In this document: positions 1 through 11,964 of the stretch, piece after piece
Numbering within the stretch: the first letter of the stretch is position 1
How the letters are laid out: every line of letters begins with the position of its first letter
Made by a program: the position numbers and the translations under genes
Notes under the pieces: model-generated
Seen by the model: only the letters and a program-made list of their open reading frames with translations
Database searches by the model: none
What the model was told of the DNA's origin: nothing
From: Tachinus rufipes
Taxonomy: Eukaryota > Arthropoda > Insecta > Coleoptera > Staphylinidae
Length of the DNA stretch: 64,000 bases
Reading direction: 5' to 3'
NCBI GenBank assembly: GCA_963932245.1
Contig: OZ010746.1
Span: 64,397,768 to 64,461,767, forward strand

Positions 1-300
1 TTGTTATGATGAAGTCTATTATTGATTTTTGATCTTTCGTGTTTTTAAAGTGTATTTGTGTTGTCGCTTATGATGATAGAATGTATTGTTAATTCTTAGT
101 TCGTTCTGGGCGCACAGTTGTATCAGCTGTTCTCCGTTCTTGTTCAGGATTTCTTCATTGCATTTAGATCTTCAAGAATTATAATTTCATTCATTGTTCT
201 GGCATTTCATTGCAGGTTCTTGTAAAAAGTGTCTACCTCTTCTTTGGTTTTGCAAGTGTCGGGTGCATATACGCTTATGAGATGTGTTGTTTTAGTTTCT
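1..300 (-). pseudogene. LINE APE-type endonuclease fragment
   Basis: Reading the minus strand from about 285 down to 1, short frames joined by frameshifts give the order expected of an apurinic endonuclease (EEP) domain of a non-LTR retrotransposon: LISVYAPDT, then DTFYKNLQ, IIILEDLNA (family form: GDFNA), LIQLCAQNELRINNTF, HKYTLKTRK and IDFIIT at the window edge. In the family this domain nicks target DNA to start target-primed reverse transcription. The catalytic Asp of GDFN is replaced or shifted here, and there are internal stops, so it is dead. The element continues to the left of the window. It resembles the RTE-like LINE at 22.8-25.1 kb. Clade assignment is not secure. Confidence 0.65.
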
Positions 301-1932
301 TGAATTTACAACCTACTTAATGGAAGTGTTCTAATATTTGTTCTCAAACTTTTTCACTTATAATATATGTTGATTGTTTTGAGCATAAATGATGTCATTA
401 ACAACAAAAAACAATGTTCTCAGAAATTGCGCACTACAATAGTCGCTACTATTATTGTGGTACACATAAATAATGTTCTAGTCTAGTAAAGGAATGATTG
501 AGAACTAAATATCCAAAAACTAAACTAAGCATAAAATCCGCCAAAGTGCCTTTAACATCATTAACATTCACGTTATAGCTGAATCCAAACTGAACTTGTT
601 TATGGACCACTAATATATATATATATAGAAATACCAAAATTATTAACAATATGTGTTGCATTATTTTTATTTCTATTTTAAATACATAGTTAGGGTTTTG
701 ACATATTAACAAGAAAAGTTTATTGCTTCAGAAAATACACATACATGCTTTTTTTGTCTATGACGTTAGAATTAAAATTGTAAACAATATTATGCTAAGT
801 TAAGATAAGAATACGTTTTATTAGTTTTAGGAAAAACACATATGTATTTTTGAAAATTTGTATTGACTCTTTTATGAGCAATACTTACAAAGCTTTTTTT
901 TAATTGCTACAGTTGATAAACCATTAAAAGTATTTAACTAAATCAAAGGTTTTAAATATTCTCACATAGTATGTTTGTACGTGTGTACATGTTTGAATAG
1001 ATAATTCTAAATATCAGATGTAAACTATTGCAAATAATACATTATTGTTGCCTAGACCAACAGCATAACTTAACAAAAACCCGACATCTGGAGTATAAGT
1101 GCTTTGTTTGTTTTGTATTGCTTTTAAATGATTATTATGATGTAAAATAAAATGGTGCATGTCAGTTTTAATTGATTAATGAATTAAAATACTATTGTAT
1201 GATAAAACCCTTCTTGCACATTTGCGTTTCATGTCAATAACTTTTATTGAATATAGAAATGTATTATTGTACATGGCTTTGATATTGCTAAATTTGCTGA
1301 TACATATATTTCAATGATATATTATACTATTGTATAGTTACATATGTCCCAAGAGAATATAAGGGGTTGAATTTCCAACCCTTTGGGCCGTGTAAACACA
1401 ATATATATTTTAGCGGACACAATTGTTGTCACTTTTGACAGAAGTATTTATTTTATGCAAAACATAATTAACCAAAATAATAAGCAGATAAAGAATATTT
1501 GATTAATTTTAAAAGAATTGCAATAGGAAACTTTTTATTCAATTTATGATGTTTATTAATTTTGTACCTATATAATAATACAATGTCATTCAGGAGTTAT
1601 CATAAATAAGATTCTTACAAATCCGTTGGTGTAATTGTTCATCCTACGTTAATAATTACAACTAATTTCAAACAAATGAAACTTAATTAGGTGGGTTGAG
1701 TTTAATAATCTCATTGCGAGCAGATGTGTAAGTATTATTGTATATGATCTACTAATAGTGAGTAAATTACAATCAGAAAAGTTGCTAAATTAATACACAC
1801 AACTTGCAACTCAAAAAAACTAGTAGATTCATGGAAAACATTATTATACATTAAGTTATCTAATAGATCAAACAATGCATTTAATAATAAAATAAAACGT
1901 ATAAGATTTGAAAAAATAGTTTTCTGATAAAT
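301..1932. other. AT-rich DNA without a recognised gene
   Basis: No reading frame here resembles a known family. The 86-codon minus frame at 452-712 and the 69-codon minus frame at 1735-1944 are hydrophobic, AT-driven translations without motifs. No repeat structure was seen apart from short A/T runs. Confidence 0.5.
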
Positions 1933-3592
1933 GGGCAATTCCATTTCAAACGGATCAGAGCTAGTGGGGGGTGCGTTGAGAAACTTGCATATATATTTTT
2001 TTTTTAGTTTCTATAACTTATTAGTAGTCTTTTGATTGATATATGAGAGTATGAAACCTATAAAAAAAATTCTACGATTTTTTTAAGTTTTTTTGACGTT
2101 TTTTAACTTAATCACATTTTTTGTTTAAAAACCGCAATTTTAACTCAAAAAAATAAATTTACTAATGAAATCAATCAGAAATTTTCCGTAGAATCCAAAT
2201 CAGGCGCCATTTCAAGTTTATACCCTGTCTATAAGCCGCAAAAGCCATAAAACCATGTTTTTGTTCTTAGTGGGCTGTGCAAAAAGGAGCATTTTTTTAA
2301 TTTTTTTCAACCGCCATAGTTGCCGTATTTTGAAGTAAATTAATTGAAAAATATAAATTTGTTCTGTGTATTTGGGTTTTAAGCGTCTAAAACTCAAAAA
2401 ATCTGCAAAGTAGGCCTATTCTTCAACATAAACTCTTACAAATGCACGTTTAGCAGCGCTCAGAGGAACAATACACCAAATATTATTAAAAATTTGAATT
2501 CTGGGGACAATTTTACATAGAAAATTGTCAGTGTTGTACTCATTGTCTATAGATAAGTTTATCTAGAAAAAAATGTTTACAAAATTTTTATGCAAAAAAT
2601 GCGTTAAAAATTATTTTTTTTTTTTATTTACAAAAAATATTATAAACACACTAGGGTGTGGTTTAAAACTTTTTTTAACAAATTTTAACAAGCGACAGGC
2701 AGATTTATGTTTGAATGCCAAAAATAATAATATTTTTAAATTTTTGCGCCGATAGATCGAGTCTAAATTTGTGCCGCAGGCGCAAAAACTATCAAACAAA
2801 GAGTAAAATGACCAAAAATTGGTTCGTTCAAGCGACAAAACATGTCTTTGTTAAACTTCTGAAATCAACTTAAAAAAATATAATCCAAATAATCTTTAAA
2901 AAAAATTACAAAAAAAAAAATTTTAAGTAAATTTTGAACAACTTTTTTTTTCTAGATGGATTTTTCTTTGCTAGATAAGCACAAAACTGACTATTTTCTA
3001 TGTAGAATTGTTTGCAAAACTAATTTTTTTAATAATATTTGGTGTATAGTTTCTCTGAAAACTGTTAAATGTGCATTTGTAAAAGTTTATGTTGAAAAAT
3101 AGGCTTATTTTTGCAGTTTTTTTGAGTTTTAGACGCTTAAAACCCAAATACACAGAACAAATTTATATTTTCTAATTAATTTACATCAAAACACGTCAAC
3201 TTTAGCAGTTAAAAAAAAATTAAAAAATGCTCCTTTTTGCCCAGCCCACTGAGAACAAAAACATGGTTTTATGGCTTTTGCGGCTTATAGAGAGGGTATA
3301 AACTTAAAATGGCGCCAGATTTGGATTCTACGGAAAATTTTTGATTGATTTCATTAGTAAATTTATTTTTTTGAGTTAAAATTGCGGTTTTTAAACAAAA
3401 AATGCGATTAAGTCAAAAAACGTCAAAAATACTTTAAAAAATCGTAGAATTTTTTTTTATGGGTTTTATACCCTCATATACCGATCAAAGGACTACTAAT
3501 AAGTTATAGAAACTAAAAAAAAATACATAAGCAAGTTTCTCAACGCACCCCCCCCCCCCCCTAGCTCTGGTCCGTTTGAAATGGAATTGCCC
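1933..3592. mobile_element. 1.66 kb foldback-type element with ~650 bp inverted arms
   Basis: The left end begins GGGCAATTCCATTTCAAACG and the right end is its reverse complement. The arms run roughly 1933-2590 and 2935-3592 and can be followed base by base with scattered mismatches, around a loop of roughly 350 bp. Both flanks carry AAAT (1929-1932 and 3593-3596), a possible 4 bp target-site duplication. A C-run at 3547-3561 in the right arm corresponds to a shorter G-run in the left arm. No coding potential was recognised, so this is a non-autonomous foldback or long-TIR DNA element of unknown superfamily. As RNA or single-stranded DNA it would form a long hairpin. Confidence 0.8.
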
Positions 3593-4019
3593 AAATAGTA
3601 GTTTGCTATTTATTTCCAAAACTTTTTTAATCATTATCTAAAAATTAACCATAACATGGTTGATGAAGAAATATAATAACAAACTTTTGGTAATATAATT
3701 ATCCAAAAAATTTTTAAACTATTTGTACAATATTAGTTTTAAAAACAGCAAAGAACTGCGTTCGTAACAATGTAAACAGCATAAAACATTTTATACGTAT
3801 AGAATGACAATTAGGTTAATTTTTTAGCCATGCTTTTGCCATCATATAGTACATACCTAATAGTATATACCCTTCAAATAAGATATTTTTCAGAGAAATT
3901 TCACACACAGCTTAGCGACCTGTATACTTACGTGTATTTGGACTGTCTGAAGACAATTTTCATCTAGCGCACGCATGAAAAAGGGTGGTTTTAGAGTAAT
4001 ATATATATTTATATCAATT
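3593..4019. other. AT-rich DNA, nothing recognised
   Basis: A spacer between the foldback element and a degenerate tandem repeat. No gene or repeat was recognised. Confidence 0.4.
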
Positions 4020-4450
4020 TTTGCGTTTTTGAATGGTTTTTTGCATTTTTAGCGAAAACTATTCAAAAATGATCTCTATTAAAAGTTGTGAAGCGGAAAA
4101 TTTTCAATCAATATAGGTCATTTGAATTTTTCTATAGTTTTTCGTTTTTTGTTGCGGAAAATAAAGTATATATTTTATTTTTTTGCACTTAAAGCCAAAA
4201 TTATGCATTTTGATGACAAATTACAAGAGATTAAAGATGTAGAGCAAAAAATTTCCGATTGATATTGGCTGTTTGAATTTCCAGGTAGTGAAAGCATTTT
4301 CCGCTAAAGAATATTGAAAAATGTCGCAAATTGTGACCTTTTGCTGATTTTTTCGGTTTTTAACCAAAACTATGCATTTTCTGGAAAATAATTATAAGAG
4401 ACTAGTTTTAGAGCAAAAAATATAAAACCGCTATGGGTTTTTCAATTTTT
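4020..4450. repeat. Degenerate tandem repeat, ~140-170 bp unit, about three copies
   Basis: Three diverged copies share an ordered set of words: an aactatgcatttt-like start, an aagagattaaa-like block, agagcaaaaaat, then gatattgg / ctatggg and a ttgaattt end. The copies sit near 4060, 4200 and 4367. No coding potential was seen. This may be the 3' non-coding part of the adjacent minus-strand LINE fragment or a small satellite. Confidence 0.4.
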
Positions 4451-5190
4451 TCAATAATTCGTGCATTGCCCGCCAGAATATATTGCCATAATGAATTCGT
4501 TGTCAAGTACCGATTTAATTTGTAGAATGGCATAAAAGGCTTGATTAAGTTTCTTACAAACTTGTTCAATTTGTAAACGCCAAGATAACTTAGAGTCTAT
4601 TGTAATTCCTAAAAATTTTACGCTGCTAGAAAGTTTAATTTGTAAATGTTCATGATTAATTATAAAATTGTTTGACAATAATTTACGTCCATGAAAATGA
4701 ACAGCGACTGTTTTTTGGTGATTAAGTATAAAACGGTTTTGAAAACACCATTTTTTAAATTCACCAATTACAGCAATAGTGTTTATTAAGAATTCTGTTT
4801 CATTATCAGCAGAAAGGGCAATTGATATATTATTAGCAAACATGACAACTGTACCATTTAAAATGTGTGATGGTAAATCATTTACATACAAAAGAAATAA
4901 CAGAGGTCCTAATACTGACCCTTTAGGAACACTAATGTAACATCATACTCAAATGAGAAACAATTTCTTACATTTACAATTAATTTTCGGTTTTCTAAAT
5001 ATGATTTTATCCACTGAGCAAGTAATCCTCTAATGCCAATTGAGTTTAGTATTTTAATAACAAAGTTAATATCAACAGTGCCAAATGCACGGGATAAGTC
5101 AAAAAATAGTACTATCACAAGCTTATTTTTATCTTTATTAGTTTGCACAACATTAAACTCCATTTTGATATACAAGATGTTCAGAAAATT
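4451..5190 (-). pseudogene. 5'-truncated LINE reverse transcriptase (jockey/CR1-like)
   Basis: The minus strand encodes RT-domain blocks in order. Motif A is VLFFDLSRAFGTVD (about 5120-5080), followed by IRGLLAQWIKSYLENRK, the motif B region SVLGPLLFLLYVNDL (about 4915-4870), and motif C changed to FANN where FADD is expected. Then come KCW..NRFILNHQKT and VKFLGITIDSKLSW. One frameshift near 4925 separates motif A from motif B, and the catalytic Asp pair of motif C is lost, so it is inactive. The N-terminal endonuclease and the fingers region are missing (5' truncation near 5190). It belongs to the APE-type jockey/CR1 group; the exact clade is unclear. Confidence 0.75.
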
Positions 5191-5360
5191 TAAACAAAAA
5201 ATTGTACGCAACTTTTATAATAAAAAATATATCAAACCAAAAAACATACATACATGTTGCATATGACTTTGTTACGGCTTATCTTTTATTTAAAAACGAT
5301 ACTAACAAGTGTTGCTTTTCCAGATAATATCAAATGTCAATTTAGCAACATGCATACATA

Positions 5361-6606
5361 CAGGGTGTCTCAAAACTAACGCCCGTGCTTTTAAAATTTG
5401 ACTCAGAAGGCTAAAACAAATTGAGAATTATTGATAAAAATGTAAACAATAACTTTTTCTACAACAACTACTTAAAATGCAATTTAAATTTATTTATTTT
5501 GTTAAATCTAGTGACATAACTGTCAGATTTTTTATTTAGTTGTGTAACTTAATTCATTCAAATATTTTGGGTCGGTTTAAAATGAAACAATATTACTGTA
5601 ATCAAGATTATGTCAATATGTTGAAAGTATTAGGAGCATGTAATGACAATGTCCTGACTTCACTTATGCAGAGAGGTTTCCAAATTGTTGGCATCCCGAT
5701 GCAAAAACTATAAGACGGGTAGAAAAAAGATTTTTGGAAACAAGTAATTTAAATCCTCGCAAAAATCAGGCTAGACGTCAACCTACACTAAGCGTCTATC
5801 AACAAAAGCAAATTCTTGAATTTGTTGATTTGGAACCAAGTACAAACGTTCGAATTGTATAGTCTCAAACTCATGTTCAAACAGAGACTATTTATAGATT
5901 ATTGAGGAAAAATGTTTTGCATTCATTTAGGCCCCAAAAAGTACAAGTTTAGCATAACGAGGATAGGTATTCAATTTTTGTAAGTGGTTGTTGCATAGCG
6001 TTAACAATGATCCACATTTTATAGATTTTGTGGAGTGATGACTCCACGTTTACCAAACCAACTTTATTACTTGATACAGTTCTATTAGCAGGTAGATTAA
6101 ATTGTTGGTTTCAACAAGATGATCACAAAAAAATCCCAAAATGCTGGATTGGATGAGGTGGGCCAATACTATGGTCTCCTAGGTTCCCGAATCTGAATCT
6201 GTTGGATTACTTTTTTTGCGGCTATTTGAAAAACCAAGTTTACCGCAAATGTTTTGAATCCTAAAGGTATATTAGCTCGTATTCAGGCTGCTGTAGCATT
6301 AATAGACAATAATATGCTATAGAGAGTTTGTGCTTCTATAAATTGTGCAAATGTTTGCCTTGAAGTAGGATAAATAATGTGTTCAAATAAGCCGCTTATT
6401 TGAACACATTATTTAGTGTAAACGGATGTGAACAATATCTTTTTTTTATATTATTAGATTTTAATAAAGTTTAAAGTTAAAATGTTAATTTTTTTTAATA
6501 ACTCTGTAACAAAAAACGAAAAAAAAATTTTGTACTTTTAATTTTTAATTTGTTTTAGCACTCTGAGTCAAATTCCAAAAGCACGGGCATCAAACTAAAG
6601 AAACAG
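5361..6606 (+). mobile_element. IS630/mariner-type DNA transposon relic 1
   Basis: Terminal inverted repeats of about 50 bp are visible. The left end contains GCCCGTGCTTTTAAAATTTG near 5382, and the right end near 6600 contains its imperfect inverse (GCCCGTGCTTTTGGAATTTG when reversed). Both continue through GACTCAGA..GCTAAAACAAATT. The transposase relic lies between them. The outermost 15-20 bases of the two ends no longer match well, so the boundaries are approximate. Confidence 0.7.
5581..6372 (+). pseudogene. IS630/mariner transposase (DUF4817 type), broken
   Basis: Plus-strand frames with several stops and frameshifts show an N-terminal helix-turn-helix (YVNMLKVLGACNDN), a linker resembling RRVEKRFLETSNLNPR, a second HTH (EFVDLEPSTNVRI), the first catalytic block LWSDDSTFTK (family: FTDEATFT), CWFQQDD (family: WFQHDGAPPH) and LNLLDYFFCGYLKNQVY (family: LNPLDFFLWGYLK). 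The family catalyses cut-and-paste transposition using a DDE/D triad. Several residues of the canonical blocks are changed and the frame is broken, so this copy is inactive. Confidence 0.75.
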
Positions 6607-6776
6607 TTTACCATGTTTTTCATCATAACTTTTATTTTTACAAATACGTTGCTAGTTTTAGCTTTAATATATTTAAAACAATAGATTCTGATAAAAAAAA
6701 TTAGTAAATTGTTTAATTATTTTATAATCTAAAATAAAAAGATTACATTGCGCAACGCATCCGTTTGTATTATGAT

Positions 6777-7297
6777 TAGTGATGCCGCCGGAACCGGATC
6801 CAGATCCGGTATCCGGCGGATTTGGCCAATATTTGAAAGATTCGGTTCCGGCCGGATCTTGATAACTATCCGGTCGGATTCGGCCAGATCCGGCCGGATC
6901 CGATTTGTTTTAAATATATGAAACTAATGAAAGTAGAATAAAAATTTATTAATAAAATGAAAACAAAAAAATTATAAAATATAAAAATCATAAATATAAT
7001 ATAATAATATTAATAAATAATAATTAAAATATTATATTAATCAATATTATCAATAATATTAAAATTATAATGTAAGAATATTATATTATGTAATTTGTTT
7101 TTTTTTTATAGACATTGCCAGCTTGAAAAAATAGTCTTTCGCTGAAGACGGTGGATGCCGGCGCTGATAAATATTTATTATTTTTTTATATTTTTATGGA
7201 TTTGGCCGGATTCGGTTGGATTCGGTTCCGGTTTATTTTGTAGGTGATGGTTCCGGTATCCGGTTCCGGCCAAAAAGTGGATCCGGCGGCATCACTA
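6777..7297. mobile_element. hAT-type transposon relic (521 bp)
   Basis: The ends are perfect 16 bp inverted repeats: TAGTGATGCCGCCGGA at 6777 and TCCGGCGGCATCACTA ending at 7297. The 8 bp flanks are ATTATGAT (6769-6776) and ATTATGTT (7298-7305), differing at one base, which fits the 8 bp target duplication of hAT elements. The subterminal parts are rich in CCGGATCCGG-like words, while the core is very AT-rich. A small piece of hAT transposase survives inside (7085-7180), so this is an internally deleted derivative and not a random MITE. Confidence 0.85.
7085..7180 (-). pseudogene. hAT transposase C-terminal dimerisation motif remnant
   Basis: The minus strand reads ISAPASTVFSERLFFQAGNVY, which matches the hAT C-terminal dimerisation signature (P-A-(S/T)-x-x-x-SER-x-FS-x-AG). 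Only about 30 codons are left. It lies inside a 521 bp element with hAT-like ends and an 8 bp target duplication, which supports the assignment. Confidence 0.75.
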
Positions 7298-7339
7298 ATT
7301 ATGTTATCTGCAAATGTTTTAACTTTATCTTAAATACTA

Positions 7340-9060
7340 ATCTACAATTTTTTTTTGTTCCGTAGGTTGGCAATCATCATCGTTATGTATACTTTTGAGA
7401 CAGCTACTCTAAATAATTTATTTGTGGTGCAACTGAACTATTCTCGTAGGTTTTTTAGCCATGAATGGCGTCTTCTTTTAATGTTTTTTTCTCTCATGAT
7501 GTGTCACATGCATTGTAATTTTTGTGTTTTGATAATGTTTATAATTTGTTTATCTTTATTTAATTTTTTTAATTTTTTTAATTATTTTTATATTGGTTAC
7601 CCGGTCTGTCCATGGCTTTTTCAGTATTCTTCGGTATGCCTGTAGTTCAAATGCTTCTAATCTTTTAATGTATGCCTTATTCATTGTCTATGGTTTTGCT
7701 CTCTATTTTATGTATGTAGCATTTCGTTGGTCTTTAATTCTACGTTTAGTTCTTTTCCGCGAAATGCTTTATTCATTTTTATAAACGTTGTTTTTGTTTT
7801 TGCTATTTTTTTTTATTTGTCGTTGTTTTAGTTTATGAATGTACCCAAGTGGTTGTATTTTGTTAATGTTCTATAGGTTTGTTGTGTACATAGATGTATT
7901 TGTTGTTTTGTTTTCATTATAAATTTTGCTTTCTTTGTATATTATCTGTAATACTGTTAACGATTCTTTTAAAGTTTTCCAAGTTGGTTGCTATTATAGC
8001 TGTAAAACCAATATATCTTATGTTGTTGATAGAATATACCATTGATTTCCTTTCTTATTGTTTTATCTTTTATTACTTTATTTATCCATTTTTTTTTATT
8101 TGCTGCCGTCTATTTGTATATCTGTTTTTTTATTGTCATATACATTATCAATGATTCATGTCAAGCTTCTTTTTTTTAAGAGTTAAATAAAGCGGTTGTT
8201 TTGTACTTTATCAAACGCTTTGGTGTTGTCAATAAAACGAATAGATTTTGCATCAGAACGTTTAGTGTAAAGAAGGCTTCTCTAGTGCCAAAGCCATTTT
8301 TGCATCCGAACCAACTGTGTTTTGCTTATTCTTTTTTCTAGTTTACCATGTATTCTATGTTGCATTATCTTTAAGAACGTCTTTAGTGTATGAATCATGG
8401 GTTTATTGTATGGTGGTCTACACATAGCGTTGCGTTGAAAAGTATTTGATGTAGTTCATTTGGATTAGAAAACTTTCCGGTTTTTAAATTTCTTATGGCA
8501 TGTACTTTTTTTTGTTATATCTGGGACGCTATTTTCTGGTTTATTTTTTGCTAGATGTTGTTTTATAGCAGTTCTTAGCCTTTTATCTTCGAATAATTTT
8601 TAATGTATTTTTTTAGTATTCCTTTAATATTTATAACTAATTTTACCGTTTTTATCCGTCGAACGTTTGATTTTCTTTGCTTTTGCGTTCCAGCAAGTTC
8701 TTTTATTTTTTTGTGCATATTTAATGTGTCGTATTTTAGTTTTGTAATAGTAAATATTCTATCTCTTTTAATTTGTGTTTGTACTACTCTTCTTTAGCTT
8801 TTCTCATGTCTGCAAGAATTTGATTTGTTTATTAGTTGCATTGCTACAAAGGTCATTCATTAGTGTTTTGGCTTTTTGATGTTGTTTTGTGAGGTATACT
8901 TTGCTTTGTTTTATTAGCGCTAAGTTTTCCAGTTGTAATTAGTGTTTTTTTTTTCATTGTTCCTGCCTGTCAGCTAATGCGCTTTTAAATGAATGATGAG
9001 TGCATAATTGCAATTTTATTGTATTGTAGTTAAAATTCAGTCTAAATCGTATTTGTTTAT
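7340..9060 (-). pseudogene. RTE-like LINE reverse transcriptase, heavily decayed
   Basis: Minus-strand blocks appear in N-to-C order across 1.7 kb. Basic, coiled linker-like sequence lies near 8990-8700. The GFGTREAFFTLNVL-like block (RT motif 2, about 8320-8270) is followed by FIDNTKAFDKVQ (motif A, about 8240-8200). INNIRYIGFTAIIATNLEN is at about 8050-7990, where YADD has decayed to YIGF. Then come NKNKTKYMYVHN-like residues near 7900, MNKAFRGKELNVELK near 7780, and ELQAYRRILKKPWTDRVT near 7640-7590, followed by a C-terminal tail. Many stops and frameshifts are present. In the family this is the polymerase for target-primed reverse transcription; here it is inactive. The endonuclease part is missing. 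Confidence 0.7.
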
Positions 9061-9544
9061 TATCACTTTTACAGATAGATTCTAACGATCTATTAATATG
9101 TAAATTTTGTTAAAACAGAAAACTTTCTTCATATTTCATTTCTTGAAGGGATTAATTTTAACTTTAGGATTAAATAATATATTTGATAAATTGCAACTTG
9201 CTAGAATCAATTTGTTTATTTTGTTATATTTATATTTTGTACAAAAGTAATAATTTTCTGTTTGTTCTCACTTGAGAATGGACTTTAAAAGTCAAAACTT
9301 GAGCCGTAAACTTTTGTTTGTACATATATTCTTTAATAATATATATTTATATCAATAAAATATTTGTGGTAAAAAACTTAAAAAAAACTTAAAAGACAGT
9401 GTTTTATTTTTTTATTATTATTATACAAGTTTAGTTTTGATAAACTTTTATTGTTTTAAATAATGTGATTAATTTATTAAGAAATACCAAACAAATGGTA
9501 CTGTTTTATAATGCAAAATTCTTAATAATGAATTTAAAAGAAAG
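9061..9544. other. AT-rich DNA without a recognised gene
   Basis: Probably non-coding sequence of the neighbouring transposon relics. No motif or repeat was recognised. Confidence 0.4.
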
Positions 9545-10290
9545 TAAAAATTAATAGCGTGTGCTGTTTTCCCGAACTTAAATCACAGCTTCCATTGGTC
9601 TATGCGTTTTCTTAATAACGTGTCAAATTGCATTTTAGTAATAGCTCATTTACGTAATGGCGAGAGTTGAGTGCCTCTTCCATGTTTGCAAAAACAATAT
9701 TTTGAAGAATGCTTGATAGGATTTAAATCGGGACTTGCATCCAAACTTATAGTGTGGATTTGAACTTTGTTAAAGTATTCATTGACACTTCTGGCAATGT
9801 TTATACTACTATTACTGAGCCACTACCAAAATACTGTGACATCTTTTGTTTAAGTCTTCTTTGTATTCTACGACGGCTAACTGGGAACCTGAGGCAAAAT
9901 TTTGAAAAATTGCAAAATAGAGCAATATCCTGCTCTGTTTTGCAATTTCTTAGTTTTGTTTGCGTTAAATTTAAAACACTCTACCACTTATCAATTGTTG
10001 AGCATTTGCAGGTTTATTTGCGTTTAATCCCTATTTTTCTAACCTTCTCCTTACAGTTTTTTGTTACTAAATGTTACATTTTGTACCTTTTGCAACTTGT
10101 TCTGAACACTAACTACAGTAGTCTTCTTATTTCTCAAGACAAAGTCAAAAAATGGTCAATTCAAAAAGTTGTGCATCTTTGTCTGCACACTATATCTTGA
10201 AACACCAAGAACCCTAGATGCGTAATTCTGTGACCACCTATCTTGAATAAAAGCAATAGCTTTGGCAAACTCGGTAGCATTTAAAACCAT
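9545..10290 (-). pseudogene. Tc1-like transposase relic
   Basis: An ATG on the minus strand at about 10287 opens a frame reading MVLNATEFAKAIAFIQDRWS then QNYASRVLGVSRYSVQTK, a paired helix-turn-helix N-terminus typical of Tc1-type transposases. After a stop come FVLRNKKTTVVSVQNKLQ and RRRL-like residues. After about 300 bp without a match, SLDASPDLNPIKH (family: SPDLNPIEHLW) lies near 9720 and a C-terminal helix region with QFDTLLRKRIDQW near 9600. The middle catalytic part is not recognisable and may be deleted or rearranged. Terminal inverted repeats were not resolved. Inactive. Confidence 0.65.
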
Positions 10291-11609
10291 ATTTTAATTG
10301 TAAACGCACTACTTAATTAATCTTTTAGTGGTAAATACTTCACTTTACAAAAAAGGTTGTACAAAAACAATACTAGTAAAAACAGTTAATTTTACTTGAA
10401 ATAAAAGATTGTTTATGTATGTTAAAGAGTACTACATTATTATTAACATAATCGCAAAACAAATTTTAACCTATGTTTAATGTTTCTAAACTCTTTTTAA
10501 AAAGTAGTACAATTATCAAAGCAATATTTAATGTTTTGAGCAGTTCAATGTATTTGTTACACACCACAGTTTAGGTCGTATAGCACTTTGATTCACTTAC
10601 ACTTATTTACAGCTAGAATCTAGCAAAATGGAGTTTTGATTAACAAAATTCAAAGAGAAAGAGAAAGAAAACTTTCTTTCATTTTTTTTTTTTAATTTAC
10701 ATTAACAAACTTCTTCAAATAACCAATCTTATTCATAATTTTGCAGATGACAGCAAACTTTATACTTACTTTCTTTTCCAAAAATTATTTTAACCAGAAA
10801 CAAACAGAAATTGAAACAAATTTTGCCTTAGATTTGTTCTAATTAGTTAACATAAGGCAAATTTGACAATTTAAACGAAAGATGGATGAAATAGAAACTT
10901 TTTTATTCCATTTGATAAGTTGAATACACTGTTTAAGTTTCCCAAGTACAATCTGAACTACCTATACTTTGTTTTTCGTAAAACACCGTATATTAATATT
11001 TATTTATTTTAAAATGTTTTATTTCACGATTAGAGAAACAATAATTTGAAACGCAAATTCCGCGAAGCCGTTCAATGCGAGCACGAGTTACACGCAAAAA
11101 TTAAAGTAAATTTTATCAAATGATAAATTAAATTAATGTTGTTTACCTAGAGTAAATAAAATTAATTGGTAAATGAACTTATTATATTTTGTGAGTTAAT
11201 CTAAATATAGTAGATCATAGTCATATCTTTGCCTTTAGTCAAAGATCAACGTTACCCACAATCCAGGCGAGATGAGATGATAATGTTGGAATAAAAGTCA
11301 GATTAATAAACCAAAAAAACACTGATAAGTCCAATATTTTTATATTTATATATTATTTTATTTATGTAACTTTTCTTTTTGCAATTGGTATTATAAATTT
11401 ATTTTCATTCAATTCAATTCAATTATCAGCTGATAATGACAATTATTTTTTATTCTTTTACATTTTTTTAATTGTTTTTTTTATAAATTTTGAATTTATA
11501 ATTAATTTCACACTAAAAAAACCTTTGGCGTTCAATGGCCGATTGTAAATTTGAACCTACAACCTGTCCCGAATACGTAAACAAGATCTCATATTTTTTT
11601 AATTATGGT
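10291..11609. other. AT-rich DNA without a recognised gene
   Basis: No coding or repeat structure was recognised. Composition is strongly A/T with scattered T-runs up to the left edge of the Harbinger-type element. Confidence 0.4.
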
Positions 11610-11619
11610 ATATAAGTTA

Positions 11620-11780
11620 GGGTCGGAGCGAGCGAGGGTCCCCTCCCCGTTGTCCCCACACTAACAAATCGAACGAGCGCGCAGCGTCTGCAACGCGGCA
11701 GTGCTGCGCTGCAACAGTATTTGAGTTGTGATCGATCGTTTGGCAGGCAGGGTCTTTGAACACGTGCTGCGGCAGCAATG
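11620..11780. promoter_or_regulatory. CpG-rich left end / putative MADF-gene promoter
   Basis: A GC- and CpG-rich island in otherwise AT-rich DNA. It contains repeated GCNGC words and the palindrome TGCTGCGGCAGCA (11765-11777). It ends about 185 bp upstream of the MADF-gene ATG. Reported sites for the MADF protein Adf1 are GC-rich and made of GCY-like triplets, so autoregulation or element-end recognition by the MADF protein is plausible. That is inference. Confidence 0.4.
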
Positions 11781-11964
11781 CAACGCTTCTTGTTGGTTTT
11801 CGTAGATAACAAAAAAAATCTACCGCTTTCGTTTGGCATGTTTGTGATTTCAAACGCGCACATGTCTGAGTAAAAACAATTTTTTTATTAAAATTCATTT
11901 TATTTATGACCTGTTTCGTGTATGGCTTCAACCTCATAGCCCGCAGTTGTAATTCCGTGTCACC

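Noticed and set aside
7355..8797. Series of hydrophobic plus-strand frames resembling membrane proteins
   Set aside because: All are antisense to the RTE-like LINE relic, whose RT blocks are recognisable on the minus strand.
9754..10200. 148-codon plus-strand frame
   Set aside because: It lies antisense to the Tc1-like transposase relic. The translation is hydrophobic and without motifs.
11603..11937. Minus-strand frames rich in Arg and Cys at the left CpG-rich block
   Set aside because: They exist because of the GC-rich end sequence. No motif is present, and two overlapping frames both stay open.
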